Positions 7,787 through 15,990 of a stretch of DNA of 64,000 bases are shown in pieces. The notes below the pieces were generated by a model, which had not been told where the DNA came from, searched no databases, and saw only the letters and a program-made list of their open reading frames with translations. The DNA lies in NCBI RefSeq assembly GCF_965222285.1, contig NZ_OZ244942.1, positions 2,294,001 through 2,358,000 on the forward strand. The letters run 5' to 3'. Each line of letters opens with the position of its first letter. Position 1 is the first letter of the stretch. Both the position numbers and the translations under genes were made by a program. This DNA is from Tepidicaulis sp002389665 (lineage in GTDB: Bacteria; Pseudomonadota; Alphaproteobacteria; Parvibaculales; Parvibaculaceae).

Positions 7787-8943
7787 CGAAGCGGCTTCCC
7801 ACAGCCCTTCTGGTCCTGAAGGACGGCACCGTCATTGAAGGCATGGGCCTGGGCGCGACCGGCAGCGCGGTCGGCGAAGTCTGTTTCAACACCGCGATGA
7901 CGGGCTACCAGGAAATCCTCACCGACCCTTCTTATGTCGGCCAGATCATCACTTTCACCTTCCCTCATATCGGCAATGTCGGCGCCAATGACGAGGATAT
8001 CGAAACCTCGAACCTGGCGGCCGCTTCCGGCGTGCGCGGCGCGGTGCTCAGAGCCGACATCACGAACCCGTCGAACTACCGCGCGGCCCTGCATTTCGAT
8101 GAATGGCTGAAGCGGCGCGGGATCATCGCCATTGCCGGGATCGACACCCGCGCGCTGACCGCGCGCATCCGCGAGGAAGGCATGGTCGATGCCGCCATCG
8201 CGCATGATCCCACGGGCAAATTCGACAAGGACGCGCTCCTGAAGGAAGCACAGGGCTTTCCCGGTCTTGAAGGGCTCGATCTTGCAAAGGAAGTGACCTG
8301 CGGCCAGTCCTATAGCTGGGATGAAACCCGTTGGGCCTGGAACGAAGGATATGGCCGGCTCGAAAATCCGCGCCATCACGTCGTCGCGCTCGATTACGGC
8401 GTCAAACGCAACATCATGCGCTGCCTGGCGAGCACCGGCGTCAAAGTCACGGTCGTGCCGGCAACGACGAGCGCGGATGATGTGCTTGGCCTGAAGCCCG
8501 ACGGGATTTTCCTTTCCAACGGACCGGGCGATCCCGCGGCAACGGGCGCATACGCCGTGCCGGAAATCCAGAAACTCGTGGAAAGCGGCAAACCCGTTTT
8601 CGGCATTTGCCTCGGCCATCAGATGCTTTCCCTCGCGCTCGGCGCGAAGACCGTGAAGATGCGCCAGGGCCATCACGGCGCCAACCACCCGGTGAAGGAC
8701 TTCACCACCGGCAAGGTGGAAATCACCTCGATGAACCACGGCTTCACCGTGGACCGGGACAGCCTGCCCGCCAGTGTCGAGGAAACCCATGTCTCCCTCT
8801 TCGACGGCACCAATTGCGGCATCCGCCTGAAAGACCGCCCGGTCTTTTCCGTGCAGTACCACCCCGAAGCCTCCCCCGGCCCCCAGGACAGTCATTACCT
8901 CTTCGACCGCTTCGTGCGGATGATCTCGGAGGCGAAGGGCTGA
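7783..8943 (+). CDS. carA: Carbamoyl-phosphate synthase small (glutaminase) subunit
   Basis: CarA hydrolyses glutamine and passes ammonia to CarB to make carbamoyl phosphate for arginine and pyrimidine synthesis. The 386-residue protein has the CarA-specific N-terminal domain (MTGYQEILTDPSYVGQII) and a class I glutamine amidotransferase domain. The nucleophile Cys lies in FGICLGHQMLSLALG near residue 276, and the His/Glu pair lies in QYHPEASPGPQ near residue 360. Length matches the family. An AAGGAG site precedes ATG 7783, which overlaps the end of the short leader ORF. carB follows after an interruption by a gene on the opposite strand. Confidence 0.98.
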   Translation: MTKRLPTALLVLKDGTVIEGMGLGATGSAVGEVCFNTAMTGYQEILTDPSYVGQIITFTFPHIGNVGANDEDIETSNLAAASGVRGAVLRADITNPSNYRAALHFDEWLKRRGIIAIAGIDTRALTARIREEGMVDAAIAHDPTGKFDKDALLKEAQGFPGLEGLDLAKEVTCGQSYSWDETRWAWNEGYGRLENPRHHVVALDYGVKRNIMRCLASTGVKVTVVPATTSADDVLGLKPDGIFLSNGPGDPAATGAYAVPEIQKLVESGKPVFGICLGHQMLSLALGAKTVKMRQGHHGANHPVKDFTTGKVEITSMNHGFTVDRDSLPASVEETHVSLFDGTNCGIRLKDRPVFSVQYHPEASPGPQDSHYLFDRFVRMISEAKG

Positions 8944-8976
8944 GGCATGACGGCACGCGGCGCAACATACGGCACG

Positions 8977-9092
8977 CACCCCCTCACCCAACCCTCTCCC
9001 CCAAGGGGGAGAGGGCTTGGACAATACGTTCCCTCGCCCCTCCGGGGAGAGGGAGGGGCCCGCTGCCGCAGGCAGTGGGAGGGTGAGGGGTC
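8977..9092. repeat. GC-rich palindromic repeat abutting the DUF559 gene
   Basis: The segment opens with CACCCCCTCACCCAACC and closes with GGGAGGGTGAGGGGT, so its ends are inverted. Inside are two smaller hairpins: CCCTCTCCCCC with GGGGGAGAGGG near 8993-9016, and CCCTCGCCCCTCC with GGGGAGAGGGAGG near 9031-9057. Similar CCCTCACCC-type palindromes are scattered through many proteobacterial genomes. The right end touches the stop codon of the DUF559 gene at 9091-9093. It could also end carA transcription. Confidence 0.75.
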
Positions 9093-9429
9093 AGCCTCTC
9101 AACTCGGCAGCGATCTGCTGCAATACGCCGCCGATATTTCCAAGCACCTCATGGTTCCAGAAACGGATAACGCGAAAACCGCGCGCCAGAAGAAAATGCG
9201 TGCGCGCCTTGTCACGCGCCGCCTGGAACGCGTGCTGCCCGCCATCCAGTTCGACGACGAGCCGGGCTTCAAGACAGACGAAATCGGCAACAAAGCTTCC
9301 AACGGGAAACTGCCGGCGGAACTTTGCGCCTTCAAGCTGACGGCTTCGCAAATGCCGCCAAAGCAAGCGTTCGGCATCCGTCAGGTTGCGGCGCAGCGCC
9401 CGCGCTTTGGCCGTCCCGTCTCTTTTCAT
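9091..9429 (-). CDS. DUF559 domain protein (Vsr-like endonuclease fold)
   Basis: This 112-residue frame reads ATG 9429 to TGA 9091 and lies between carA and carB on the opposite strand. It shows the DUF559 pattern: NLTDAERLLWRHLRSRQLEG, KFRRQFPVGSFVADFVC, then ARLVVELDGGQH and RTHFLLARGFRVIRFWNHEV. The conserved Asp in FVADFVC and the Glu in VELDGGQH match the acidic residues of a PD-(D/E)XK-type nuclease core related to very-short-patch repair. Its function is unknown. The same frame stays open far upstream opposite carB, but only this part resembles a protein family. It is likely an insertion together with the adjoining palindrome. Confidence 0.85.
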   Translation of the reverse strand: MKRDGTAKARALRRNLTDAERLLWRHLRSRQLEGAKFRRQFPVGSFVADFVCLEARLVVELDGGQHAFQAARDKARTHFLLARGFRVIRFWNHEVLGNIGGVLQQIAAELRG

Positions 9430-9468
9430 TCTTCCCAATCCCTTATCTCTAGCGCGACAGTGTAACCC

Positions 9469-12400
9469 ATGCCCAAACGCACCGACATTCACTCCATTCT
9501 CATCATCGGCGCGGGACCCATCGTGATTGGGCAAGCCTGCGAGTTCGATTATTCCGGCACCCAGGCCTGCAAGGCGCTGCGCGATGAGGGCTACCGGATC
9601 ATTCTGGTGAACTCGAACCCGGCGACGATCATGACCGACCCGGATCTGGCCGATGCGACGTATATCGAGCCGATCACGCCGGAGGTCGTTGCCAAGATCA
9701 TCGAGAAAGAGCGCCCCGATGCGCTGCTCCCCACCATGGGCGGGCAAACCGCGCTCAACACCGCTTTGGCGCTCGCCGATAACGGCACGCTCGCCAAATT
9801 CGGCGTGGAAATGATCGGCGCGAACCGCGATGCCATCTCCAAGGCCGAAGACCGCCATCTCTTCCGCCAGGCCATGGACCGCATCGGCCTTGAAAACCCG
9901 CGCGCCTCCATCATCGCCGCCCCGCCCATCAAGGACGAGAGCGGCCAGATTATCGATTACGACCGCAATGCGGGCCTGCGCGAGGCGATGGCCGTGCTCG
10001 ATGAAGTGGGCCTGCCCGCCATCATCCGCCCCGCTTATACGCTGGGCGGCACCGGCGGCGGCGTTGCCTATAACAAGGAAGAGTACGAGCAGATCGTGCG
10101 CTCCGGCCTCGACGCTTCGCCCATGGCGCAGGTGCTGGTGGATGAAAGCCTGCTCGGCTGGAAAGAATACGAGATGGAAGTCGTCCGCGACAAAGCGGAT
10201 AATTGCATCATCATCTGCTCGATCGAAAACATCGACCCGATGGGCATTCATACCGGCGACAGCATCACCGTTGCCCCCGCCCTCACCCTCACCGACAAAG
10301 AATACCAGATCATGCGCAACGCCTCCATTGCGGTGCTGCGTGAAATCGGTGTGGAGACCGGCGGCTCCAACGTACAGTTCGCGGTCAATCCTGAAGACGG
10401 GCGTCTCGTCGTCATCGAGATGAACCCGCGCGTCTCGCGCTCTTCTGCGCTTGCCTCCAAGGCGACGGGCTTTCCCATTGCCAAGATCGCGGCAAAGCTT
10501 GCCGTCGGCTATACGCTCGATGAATTGATGAACGACATCACGGGCGTGACGCCCGCCAGCTTCGAGCCCAGCATCGACTATGTCGTCACGAAGATCCCGC
10601 GCTTTGCCTTCGAAAAATTCCCCGGCGCGCAGCCGCTGCTGACCACCGCCATGAAATCGGTGGGCGAGGTCATGGCGATCGGCCGCACCTTCCAGGAAAG
10701 TTTTCAGAAAGCGCTGCGCGGTCTTGAAACCGGCCTGACCGGCATGAACGAGACGGCCATTCCCGGCGCCGGTGAAGGCGATGATAAGAACGCCATCCGC
10801 AAGGCGCTCGGCACGCCTGCGCCGATGCGCATTCTGCAGATCGCCCAGGCCATGCGCATGGGCCTCGACGACAAGCAGATCCAGTCGCTTTGCTCTTTCG
10901 ATCCCTGGTTCCTGGAACAGATACGCGAGCTGGTGGAAACCGAAGAAGAAGTGCGCAAGAACGGCCTGCCGGAAGATAAAGACGGCCTCCTGCGCCTCAA
11001 AGCCATGGGCTTTTCCGATGCAAGGCTCGGCGAGCTGTCGAATTTGAGCGAAGAGGACGTGCGCGCCCGCCGCCAGGCGCTGGGCCTGCGCCCCGTCTTC
11101 AAGCGCGTCGATACATGCGCGGCCGAATTCAAATCCGAAACGCCTTACATGTATTCGACCTATGAGACGGATTTCATGGGGCAGGCCCGCTGCGAATCCG
11201 AACCGACGAACGCCAAGAAAGCCATCATCCTTGGCGGCGGCCCGAACCGGATCGGCCAGGGCATCGAGTTCGATTATTGCTGCTGCCATGCCGCCTTCGC
11301 GCTTGCCGATATCGGCATCGAAAGCATCATGGTCAATTGCAACCCGGAAACCGTCTCCACCGACTACGACACGTCCGACCGGCTTTATTTCGAGCCGCTG
11401 ACGACCGAAGACGTGCTGGAACTGATCGAAACGGAAAAGAGTAACGGCACGCTCGCCGGTGTCATCGTGCAGTTCGGCGGCCAGACACCACTGAAGCTTG
11501 CCAATGACCTGGAACGCGCAGGCGTGCCCATTCTCGGCACCTCGCCCGATGCGATCGACCTGGCCGAAGACCGCGACCGCTTCATGGCGCTCTTGAACAA
11601 GCTGAACCTCAAGCAGCCGCCGAACGGCATTGCCCGCTCGGGCGAAGAGGCCAAGGCGATTGCCGAGCGGATCGGCTATCCCGTCGTCATCCGCCCCTCT
11701 TACGTTTTGGGCGGCCGGGCGATGGAGATCGTGCGCGATACACCGCATCTCGAACGCTACATCAACGAGGCCGTCGTCGTGTCCGGCAAGAGCCCGGTGC
11801 TGATCGACGGCTACCTGCGCGATGCCATCGAGGTGGATGTCGATGCGCTGTGCGACGGCAAGGACGTCTTCGTTGCCGGGATCATGGAGCATATCGAGGA
11901 AGCGGGCGTGCATTCGGGCGACAGCGCCTGTTCGCTCCCGCCCTATTCCCTGCCCGCCGAGACGATCGAGGAGATCAAACGCCAGACCGAGGCCATGGCC
12001 AAAGCGCTGAATGTGGGCGGCCTGATGAACGTGCAATATGCCGTTCAGGGCAAGGACATCTATGTGCTCGAAGTCAATCCGCGCGCCTCGCGCACCGTGC
12101 CCTTCGTTGCCAAGGTGATCGGCGAGCCGGTGGCCAAGATCGCCGCCCGCATCATGGCAGGCGAGCCTCTGGCAAGCTTCGCGCTCACCAACAAGACGCT
12201 CGATCATATCGCCGTGAAGGAAGCCGTCTTCCCCTTCGCCCGTTTCCCCGGCGTCGACACGGTGCTCGGCCCGGAAATGCGCTCGACTGGCGAAGTGATG
12301 GGCCTCGACCGCGATTTCGGCGTCGCCTTTGCCAAAAGCCAGCTCGGCGCGGGCGTCAAAGTGCCGACCAAAGGCACCGCCTTCATTTCCGTGAAGGATG

Positions 12401-12777
12401 CGGACAAGACCCGCATCGTGGAACCGGCACGCAAACTGCTCGGCCTCGGCTTCAAGATCATCGCCACCAGCGGCACGGCCCGCTTCCTGGAAGAAGCCGG
12501 CCTTGAGGTGAAAACCATCAACAAGGTGCTGGAAGGCCGTCCCCATATCGTCGATGCGATGAAGAACGGTGAAGTGGCACTCGTCTTCAACACGACGGAG
12601 GGCGCGCAGGCGCTGGCCGATTCGAAATCCATCCGCCAGACGGCGCTGATGTCGAAAATTCCCTATTACACGACATTGGCAGGCGCACGCGCGGCCGTGG
12701 AAGGCATCGCCGCCATCCATGCCGGGCAGCTTCAGGTGGAAGCGCTGCAGGCTTACAACGGAGCCGCATCAGCTTAA
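9469..12777 (+). CDS. carB: Carbamoyl-phosphate synthase large subunit
   Basis: CarB joins bicarbonate, ammonia and phosphate in two ATP-dependent steps to form carbamoyl phosphate. The 1102-residue protein has two homologous ATP-grasp halves. The first begins with IGAGPIVIGQACEFDYSG, has RPAYTLGGTGGG, and ends near EMNPRVSRSSALASKATG. The second begins with LGGGPNRIGQGIEFDYCC and has RPSYVLGGRAMEIV and EVNPRASRTVPF. The C-terminal allosteric methylglyoxal-synthase-like domain starts near GTAFISVKDADK. The gene follows carA after 525 bases containing a palindrome and the opposing DUF559 gene, so it may need its own promoter. Confidence 0.98.
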   Translation: MPKRTDIHSILIIGAGPIVIGQACEFDYSGTQACKALRDEGYRIILVNSNPATIMTDPDLADATYIEPITPEVVAKIIEKERPDALLPTMGGQTALNTALALADNGTLAKFGVEMIGANRDAISKAEDRHLFRQAMDRIGLENPRASIIAAPPIKDESGQIIDYDRNAGLREAMAVLDEVGLPAIIRPAYTLGGTGGGVAYNKEEYEQIVRSGLDASPMAQVLVDESLLGWKEYEMEVVRDKADNCIIICSIENIDPMGIHTGDSITVAPALTLTDKEYQIMRNASIAVLREIGVETGGSNVQFAVNPEDGRLVVIEMNPRVSRSSALASKATGFPIAKIAAKLAVGYTLDELMNDITGVTPASFEPSIDYVVTKIPRFAFEKFPGAQPLLTTAMKSVGEVMAIGRTFQESFQKALRGLETGLTGMNETAIPGAGEGDDKNAIRKALGTPAPMRILQIAQAMRMGLDDKQIQSLCSFDPWFLEQIRELVETEEEVRKNGLPEDKDGLLRLKAMGFSDARLGELSNLSEEDVRARRQALGLRPVFKRVDTCAAEFKSETPYMYSTYETDFMGQARCESEPTNAKKAIILGGGPNRIGQGIEFDYCCCHAAFALADIGIESIMVNCNPETVSTDYDTSDRLYFEPLTTEDVLELIETEKSNGTLAGVIVQFGGQTPLKLANDLERAGVPILGTSPDAIDLAEDRDRFMALLNKLNLKQPPNGIARSGEEAKAIAERIGYPVVIRPSYVLGGRAMEIVRDTPHLERYINEAVVVSGKSPVLIDGYLRDAIEVDVDALCDGKDVFVAGIMEHIEEAGVHSGDSACSLPPYSLPAETIEEIKRQTEAMAKALNVGGLMNVQYAVQGKDIYVLEVNPRASRTVPFVAKVIGEPVAKIAARIMAGEPLASFALTNKTLDHIAVKEAVFPFARFPGVDTVLGPEMRSTGEVMGLDRDFGVAFAKSQLGAGVKVPTKGTAFISVKDADKTRIVEPARKLLGLGFKIIATSGTARFLEEAGLEVKTINKVLEGRPHIVDAMKNGEVALVFNTTEGAQALADSKSIRQTALMSKIPYYTTLAGARAAVEGIAAIHAGQLQVEALQAYNGAASA

Positions 12778-12876
12778 CCGGGGCGGCGGCGCGCTCTTGC
12801 CCGCCCCCGCGCTTGGAAGCGGCGGCAAACTTCCTACATATGTCGCTCTACGGGAGGGAAGTGGCGGAAATCGTCA

Positions 12877-12906
12877 TTGACCCTCCCGAAAACCTGCTCA
12901 AAGATA
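12877..12906 (+). promoter_or_regulatory. Candidate promoter for greA
   Basis: TTGACC (12877-12882) and AAGATA (12901-12906) are separated by 18 bases, about 70 bases before the greA ATG. The -35 element is good and the -10 element weak. Confidence 0.4.
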
Positions 12907-12914
12907 AGCATATA

Positions 12915-12946
12915 GGCCGGTCGCCGGGGTCCCCGGTTAACCGGCC
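12915..12946. repeat. Strong nested hairpin in the greA leader
   Basis: GGCCGGT (12915-12921) pairs with ACCGGCC (12940-12946), and CCGGGG pairs with CCCCGG inside. It is followed by AAAA rather than T residues, so it is not a plus-strand terminator. It lies just downstream of the candidate greA promoter and would sit at the 5' end of the transcript. Confidence 0.5.
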
Positions 12947-12974
12947 AAAACACGTTAAGGAAGACCGTCAGGAC

Positions 12975-13448
12975 ATGGATAAATATCCGATGACTTCCGC
13001 GGGTCACACGGCCCTGGAAGAAGAGTTGAAACGTCTCAAATCCGTTGAACGCCCCCGCATCATTCAGGCGATTGCGGAAGCGCGCGCCCATGGCGACCTC
13101 TCGGAAAACGCGGAGTATCATGCTGCCAAAGAGCAGCAGGGCATGAACGAAGCGCGGATCAACGAGCTGGAAGACAAGATCGCCCGCGCGGATGTGATCG
13201 ACGTGTCCAAACTCTCCGGCAGCACGGTCAAATTCGGCGCTTCCGTTACCGTGGTCGATGAAGACACGGATGAAGAGCACGTCTACCAGATCGTCGGCGA
13301 CATGGAGGCAGACGTCTCCAAGGGGCGGATTTCCATTTCCTCGCCCATCTCCCGCGCTCTAATCGGCAAGGAAGAAGGCGACAGCGTCGAGGTCAACACC
13401 CCCGGCGGCGGCAAATCCTACGAAATTCTCAAAGTAGAATACAAATAA
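12975..13448 (+). CDS. greA: Transcription elongation factor GreA
   Basis: GreA enters the secondary channel of stalled RNA polymerase and stimulates cleavage of backtracked RNA. ATG 12975 gives 157 residues, the standard length. The N-terminal coiled coil reads MTSAGHTALEEELKRLK, and its tip carries the acidic pair in HGDLSENAEYHAAKEQQ. The C-terminal FKBP-like domain includes YQIVGDMEADVSKGRIS and ISRALIGKEEGDSV. The frame extends upstream to 12813, but that part has no GreA similarity. The gene faces the lrp-type gene, with a hairpin between them. Confidence 0.97.
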   Translation: MDKYPMTSAGHTALEEELKRLKSVERPRIIQAIAEARAHGDLSENAEYHAAKEQQGMNEARINELEDKIARADVIDVSKLSGSTVKFGASVTVVDEDTDEEHVYQIVGDMEADVSKGRISISSPISRALIGKEEGDSVEVNTPGGGKSYEILKVEYK

Positions 13449-13452
13449 GCAC

Positions 13453-13482
13453 GAAAAAGGCAGCGCTTTCAGAAGCGCTGCC
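13453..13482 (-). terminator. Intrinsic terminator of the Lrp-type gene
   Basis: GGCAGCGCTT (13459-13468) pairs exactly with AAGCGCTGCC (13473-13482) over a four-base loop. On the minus strand the stem is followed by five T residues, giving a good terminator for the Lrp-type gene. The greA side lacks a T-tract. Confidence 0.8.
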
Positions 13483-13489
13483 GGCCCGC

Positions 13490-13984
13490 CTAGCCTTCCA
13501 GCATCTCTTCCAGCATTTCCACGGGCACACCCGGCAGATATTTCGACTGCCGGATGGTCAGCGATGTGCGCACGCTTTCCACATTGGGCGCGGGCGTCAA
13601 ATGCTCGGTCAAAAAGCTCTGGAACGTGGCAAGGTCGGGCGCCACGCATTTCAAAATGAAATCGATCTCGCCGTTCAGCATATGGCACTCGCGCACCAGC
13701 GGCAGGCCCATCACATAAGTCTCGAAGGCTTTGAGGTCCGATTCGGCCTGGCTGTGCAGCCCCACCATGACGAAGACCGTCACCTCGAAACCGAGCGCCT
13801 TCGGCTCGACATCGGCGTGATAGCCGCGAATGAAGCCCGCCTCTTCCAGCGCCCTGACCCGGCGCAGGCAGGGCGGCGCGGAAATGCCGACCTTTTTGGC
13901 CAGATCCACATTGGTAATCCGGCCGTCCTCTTGCAGGGCCGCCAGAATTTGCAGGTCGATCGTGTCGAGCTTGGACCGCTTCAT
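13490..13984 (-). CDS. Lrp/AsnC-family transcriptional regulator
   Basis: The 164-residue product has the family layout. An N-terminal helix-turn-helix covers LDTIDLQILAALQEDGRIT and VDLAKKVGISAPPCLRRVR. The C-terminal RAM ligand-binding domain spans about residues 70-150 (LVRECHMLNGEIDFILKCV). Such proteins form octamers or 16-mers and respond to amino acids. It diverges from the ELM1-like gene across a 228-base gap with an AT-rich dyad, and it may control that gene and itself. The amino acid sensed cannot be told from sequence. Confidence 0.92.
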   Translation of the reverse strand: MKRSKLDTIDLQILAALQEDGRITNVDLAKKVGISAPPCLRRVRALEEAGFIRGYHADVEPKALGFEVTVFVMVGLHSQAESDLKAFETYVMGLPLVRECHMLNGEIDFILKCVAPDLATFQSFLTEHLTPAPNVESVRTSLTIRQSKYLPGVPVEMLEEMLEG

Positions 13985-14143
13985 CGGTAAATCACTTCTC
14001 TTCTTGGCCGGGCCGCCTCGGCGCCAGCGGGGCTGGGCGCGGCCATTTGCCGTCTGGTGCGGGCCGCCCGCGCCTCATAGAAGGGGCGGCGGCCAGAACC
14101 GGAGACATTCGGCTCTCAATGCCTTATTACTCAGGCGGAGCGA

Positions 14144-14163
14144 TAATTTCAGTAATAAAATTA
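14144..14163. promoter_or_regulatory. AT-rich dyad, candidate Lrp operator
   Basis: TAATTT (14144-14149) and AAATTA (14158-14163) form an inverted repeat with an eight-base spacer in the gap between the divergent Lrp-type gene and the ELM1-like gene. AT-rich interrupted dyads are typical Lrp targets. Binding is inferred. Confidence 0.35.
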
Positions 14164-14212
14164 CCCGCTCGCGCATGATTATAACCCAAATGAGCCCGTT
14201 TCCATCCCGCCT

Positions 14213-15223
14213 ATGACTTTTTCTGCTGCCTCTGCCGCCTCTTCTTCCGATGACAAAGACCTGACCCTGCCTGAGGGCACGCGCTGCTGGGTGCTTTCCA
14301 ATGGCAATGCGGGCTATGAGGTTCAAGGCATCGGCCTGGCCGAAATGATGGGAGTGGTGCCGGAGATCAAACGGGTCAGCCCCGGCGCGCCGGGCAAGTG
14401 GCTTGCCCCTTGGGGGCCCGCCATGAAAGACCCGGCCATCGCCGCGCCCTGGCCCGATCTTCTCATCGCCGCCGGGCGTCAGGCCATTCCTTATGCGCGG
14501 ATGATCCGCAAAGCCTCGGGCGGACGCACCTTCGTTGCGGTGCTGCAGCACCCGCATGTGCGCCCCTCGAAGTTCGATTTCGTCTGGGTGCCCGCCCATG
14601 ATCGCCTGAGCGGGCCGAACGTGCTTTCCACGCTCACCTCCCCCCACCGCATTACACCGGAAAAACTCACCGCCGAGGCAGAAGCCTTCGACGCGCAGGT
14701 AGCGCATCTGCCCCGCCCGCGCGTCTGCGTGCTCATTGGCGGCACGAATAAGGCTTTCACGCTGGATGAAGCGCGCATGGAGACGATCTGCGCCGAACTG
14801 AAAGCGGTGATGGAGGGCGGCGCAAGCTTGATGGTGACGCCTTCACGGCGTACCGGCGAGGCGCAGACCGCCATCTTGAAACGCGAGCTTGAGGGCCCGC
14901 GCGCCGTCGTCTGGGACGGGAAAAGCGACAATCCCTATTTCGGCTTCATGGGCCAGGCCGATGCCGTGATCGTGACCTGCGACAGCGTCAATATGGTCGG
15001 CGAGGCGACGGCCACGGGCAAGCCGGTGCATGTCATCGAACTGCCCGCGATTTCCCCCATCAAGGCTTCCAAATTCCGCCGTTTTCTCGATGCACTTTAC
15101 GCGGAAGGCGCGGCGCGGCCCTTTGCGGGACGGCTTGAAAGCTGGGATTATCGCCCCTTAAATGCTACCAAAGACGTCGCGCGCGAGATCGTGCGCCGCT
15201 ACCGCGCACGGCAACAAGGTTAA
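14213..15223 (+). CDS. ELM1-like protein (COG3660, mitochondrial fission ELM1 family)
   Basis: The 336-residue product matches the bacterial members of the family named after plant ELM1. Visible family features are TRCWVLSNGNAGYEVQ at the start, APWPDLLIAAGRQAIPYAR, the PRVCVLIGGTNKAF segment and VTCDSVNMVGEATATGKPV. The fold resembles GT-B glycosyltransferases, and the last motif looks like a nucleotide-sugar site, so transfer of a sugar to an envelope molecule is plausible but unproven. It is followed 24 bases later by the 2OG-oxygenase gene, probably in one operon. The first ten residues are Ser/Ala-rich and the ATG lacks a clear ribosome-binding site. Confidence 0.85.
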   Translation: MTFSAASAASSSDDKDLTLPEGTRCWVLSNGNAGYEVQGIGLAEMMGVVPEIKRVSPGAPGKWLAPWGPAMKDPAIAAPWPDLLIAAGRQAIPYARMIRKASGGRTFVAVLQHPHVRPSKFDFVWVPAHDRLSGPNVLSTLTSPHRITPEKLTAEAEAFDAQVAHLPRPRVCVLIGGTNKAFTLDEARMETICAELKAVMEGGASLMVTPSRRTGEAQTAILKRELEGPRAVVWDGKSDNPYFGFMGQADAVIVTCDSVNMVGEATATGKPVHVIELPAISPIKASKFRRFLDALYAEGAARPFAGRLESWDYRPLNATKDVAREIVRRYRARQQG

Positions 15224-15247
15224 CAGGTCCGGTTCAGGAAAAACCCG

Positions 15248-15877
15248 ATGAGCTTGCTCGATCTTGAGGCGTTGAAAAACACAACGCGCAAATCCGATCC
15301 TTACGATTACCTCGTGGTGGAAAACTTCATCCGCCCGGAAGTCTTCGCCGGGGTCGTGCGCGATTATCCGCCTATGACGACGACGGGCTCCGTCCCCCCT
15401 TCCGAGCTCGAGATCAAAGGCGCTTTCGCCGAGTTGCTCGATGAAATGAACGGGCCGGATTTCCGCGCGCTCATCGAAGAGAAATTCGATCTGGACCTGA
15501 GCGCCTATCCAACCATGTTCACCGTGCGCGGCCATTGCCACAAAGGCAACGGCAAGATCCATACCGATACGGAATCGAAAATCATCACCGTGCTGCTTTA
15601 CATGAACGAGCGCTGGGAAGCCGATGGCGGGCGCCTGCGCATCCTGCGCAGCGGCGATGATCTGGAAAATTATGCCGAGGAAGTCCCCCCTTACGGCGGA
15701 ACGCTGCTCGTCTTCCGCCGCTCGGAAAAATCCTGGCACGGCCATGAACCTTTCGAAGGGCCGCGCCGGGCGATACAGATGAACTGGGTGACCAGCGACA
15801 AGGTGGTGGATAAGGAACAGCGCCGGCACCGCTTCACCCAGCGCCTGAAAAAGCTCAATCCCTTTGCAGCCGATTGA
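15248..15877 (+). CDS. 2-oxoglutarate/Fe(II)-dependent oxygenase family protein
   Basis: The 209-residue protein carries the facial triad of the 2OG-Fe(II) dioxygenase double-stranded beta helix: HTDTESK (HxD) near residue 99, then the distal His in SWHGHEPF. The downstream Arg in GPRRAIQMNWV could bind 2-oxoglutarate. The strand GGRLRILRSGDDLENYAEEV is typical of prolyl-hydroxylase-like members. The substrate is unknown. Position between the ELM1-like gene and the 656-residue unknown gene suggests modification of a shared envelope product. Confidence 0.85.
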   Translation: MSLLDLEALKNTTRKSDPYDYLVVENFIRPEVFAGVVRDYPPMTTTGSVPPSELEIKGAFAELLDEMNGPDFRALIEEKFDLDLSAYPTMFTVRGHCHKGNGKIHTDTESKIITVLLYMNERWEADGGRLRILRSGDDLENYAEEVPPYGGTLLVFRRSEKSWHGHEPFEGPRRAIQMNWVTSDKVVDKEQRRHRFTQRLKKLNPFAAD

Positions 15878-15990
15878 GCCATAGATGACCGAGATCAAAG
15901 CGGGAGGGAAATAGCGCCCTATCGTGACGAGACCCGCCATGCGGGCCGAGGGCGCGCTTTCTCATAAAAGAAAAACCAGCGAGTTTGCCG

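Noticed and set aside
9430..12720. Very long open frame on the minus strand opposite carB
   Set aside because: It mirrors the codon structure of carB in GC-rich DNA, has repetitive His/Arg/Ala-rich sequence and no recognisable domain. Only its last 112 residues (9091-9429), past the end of carB, form a real gene.
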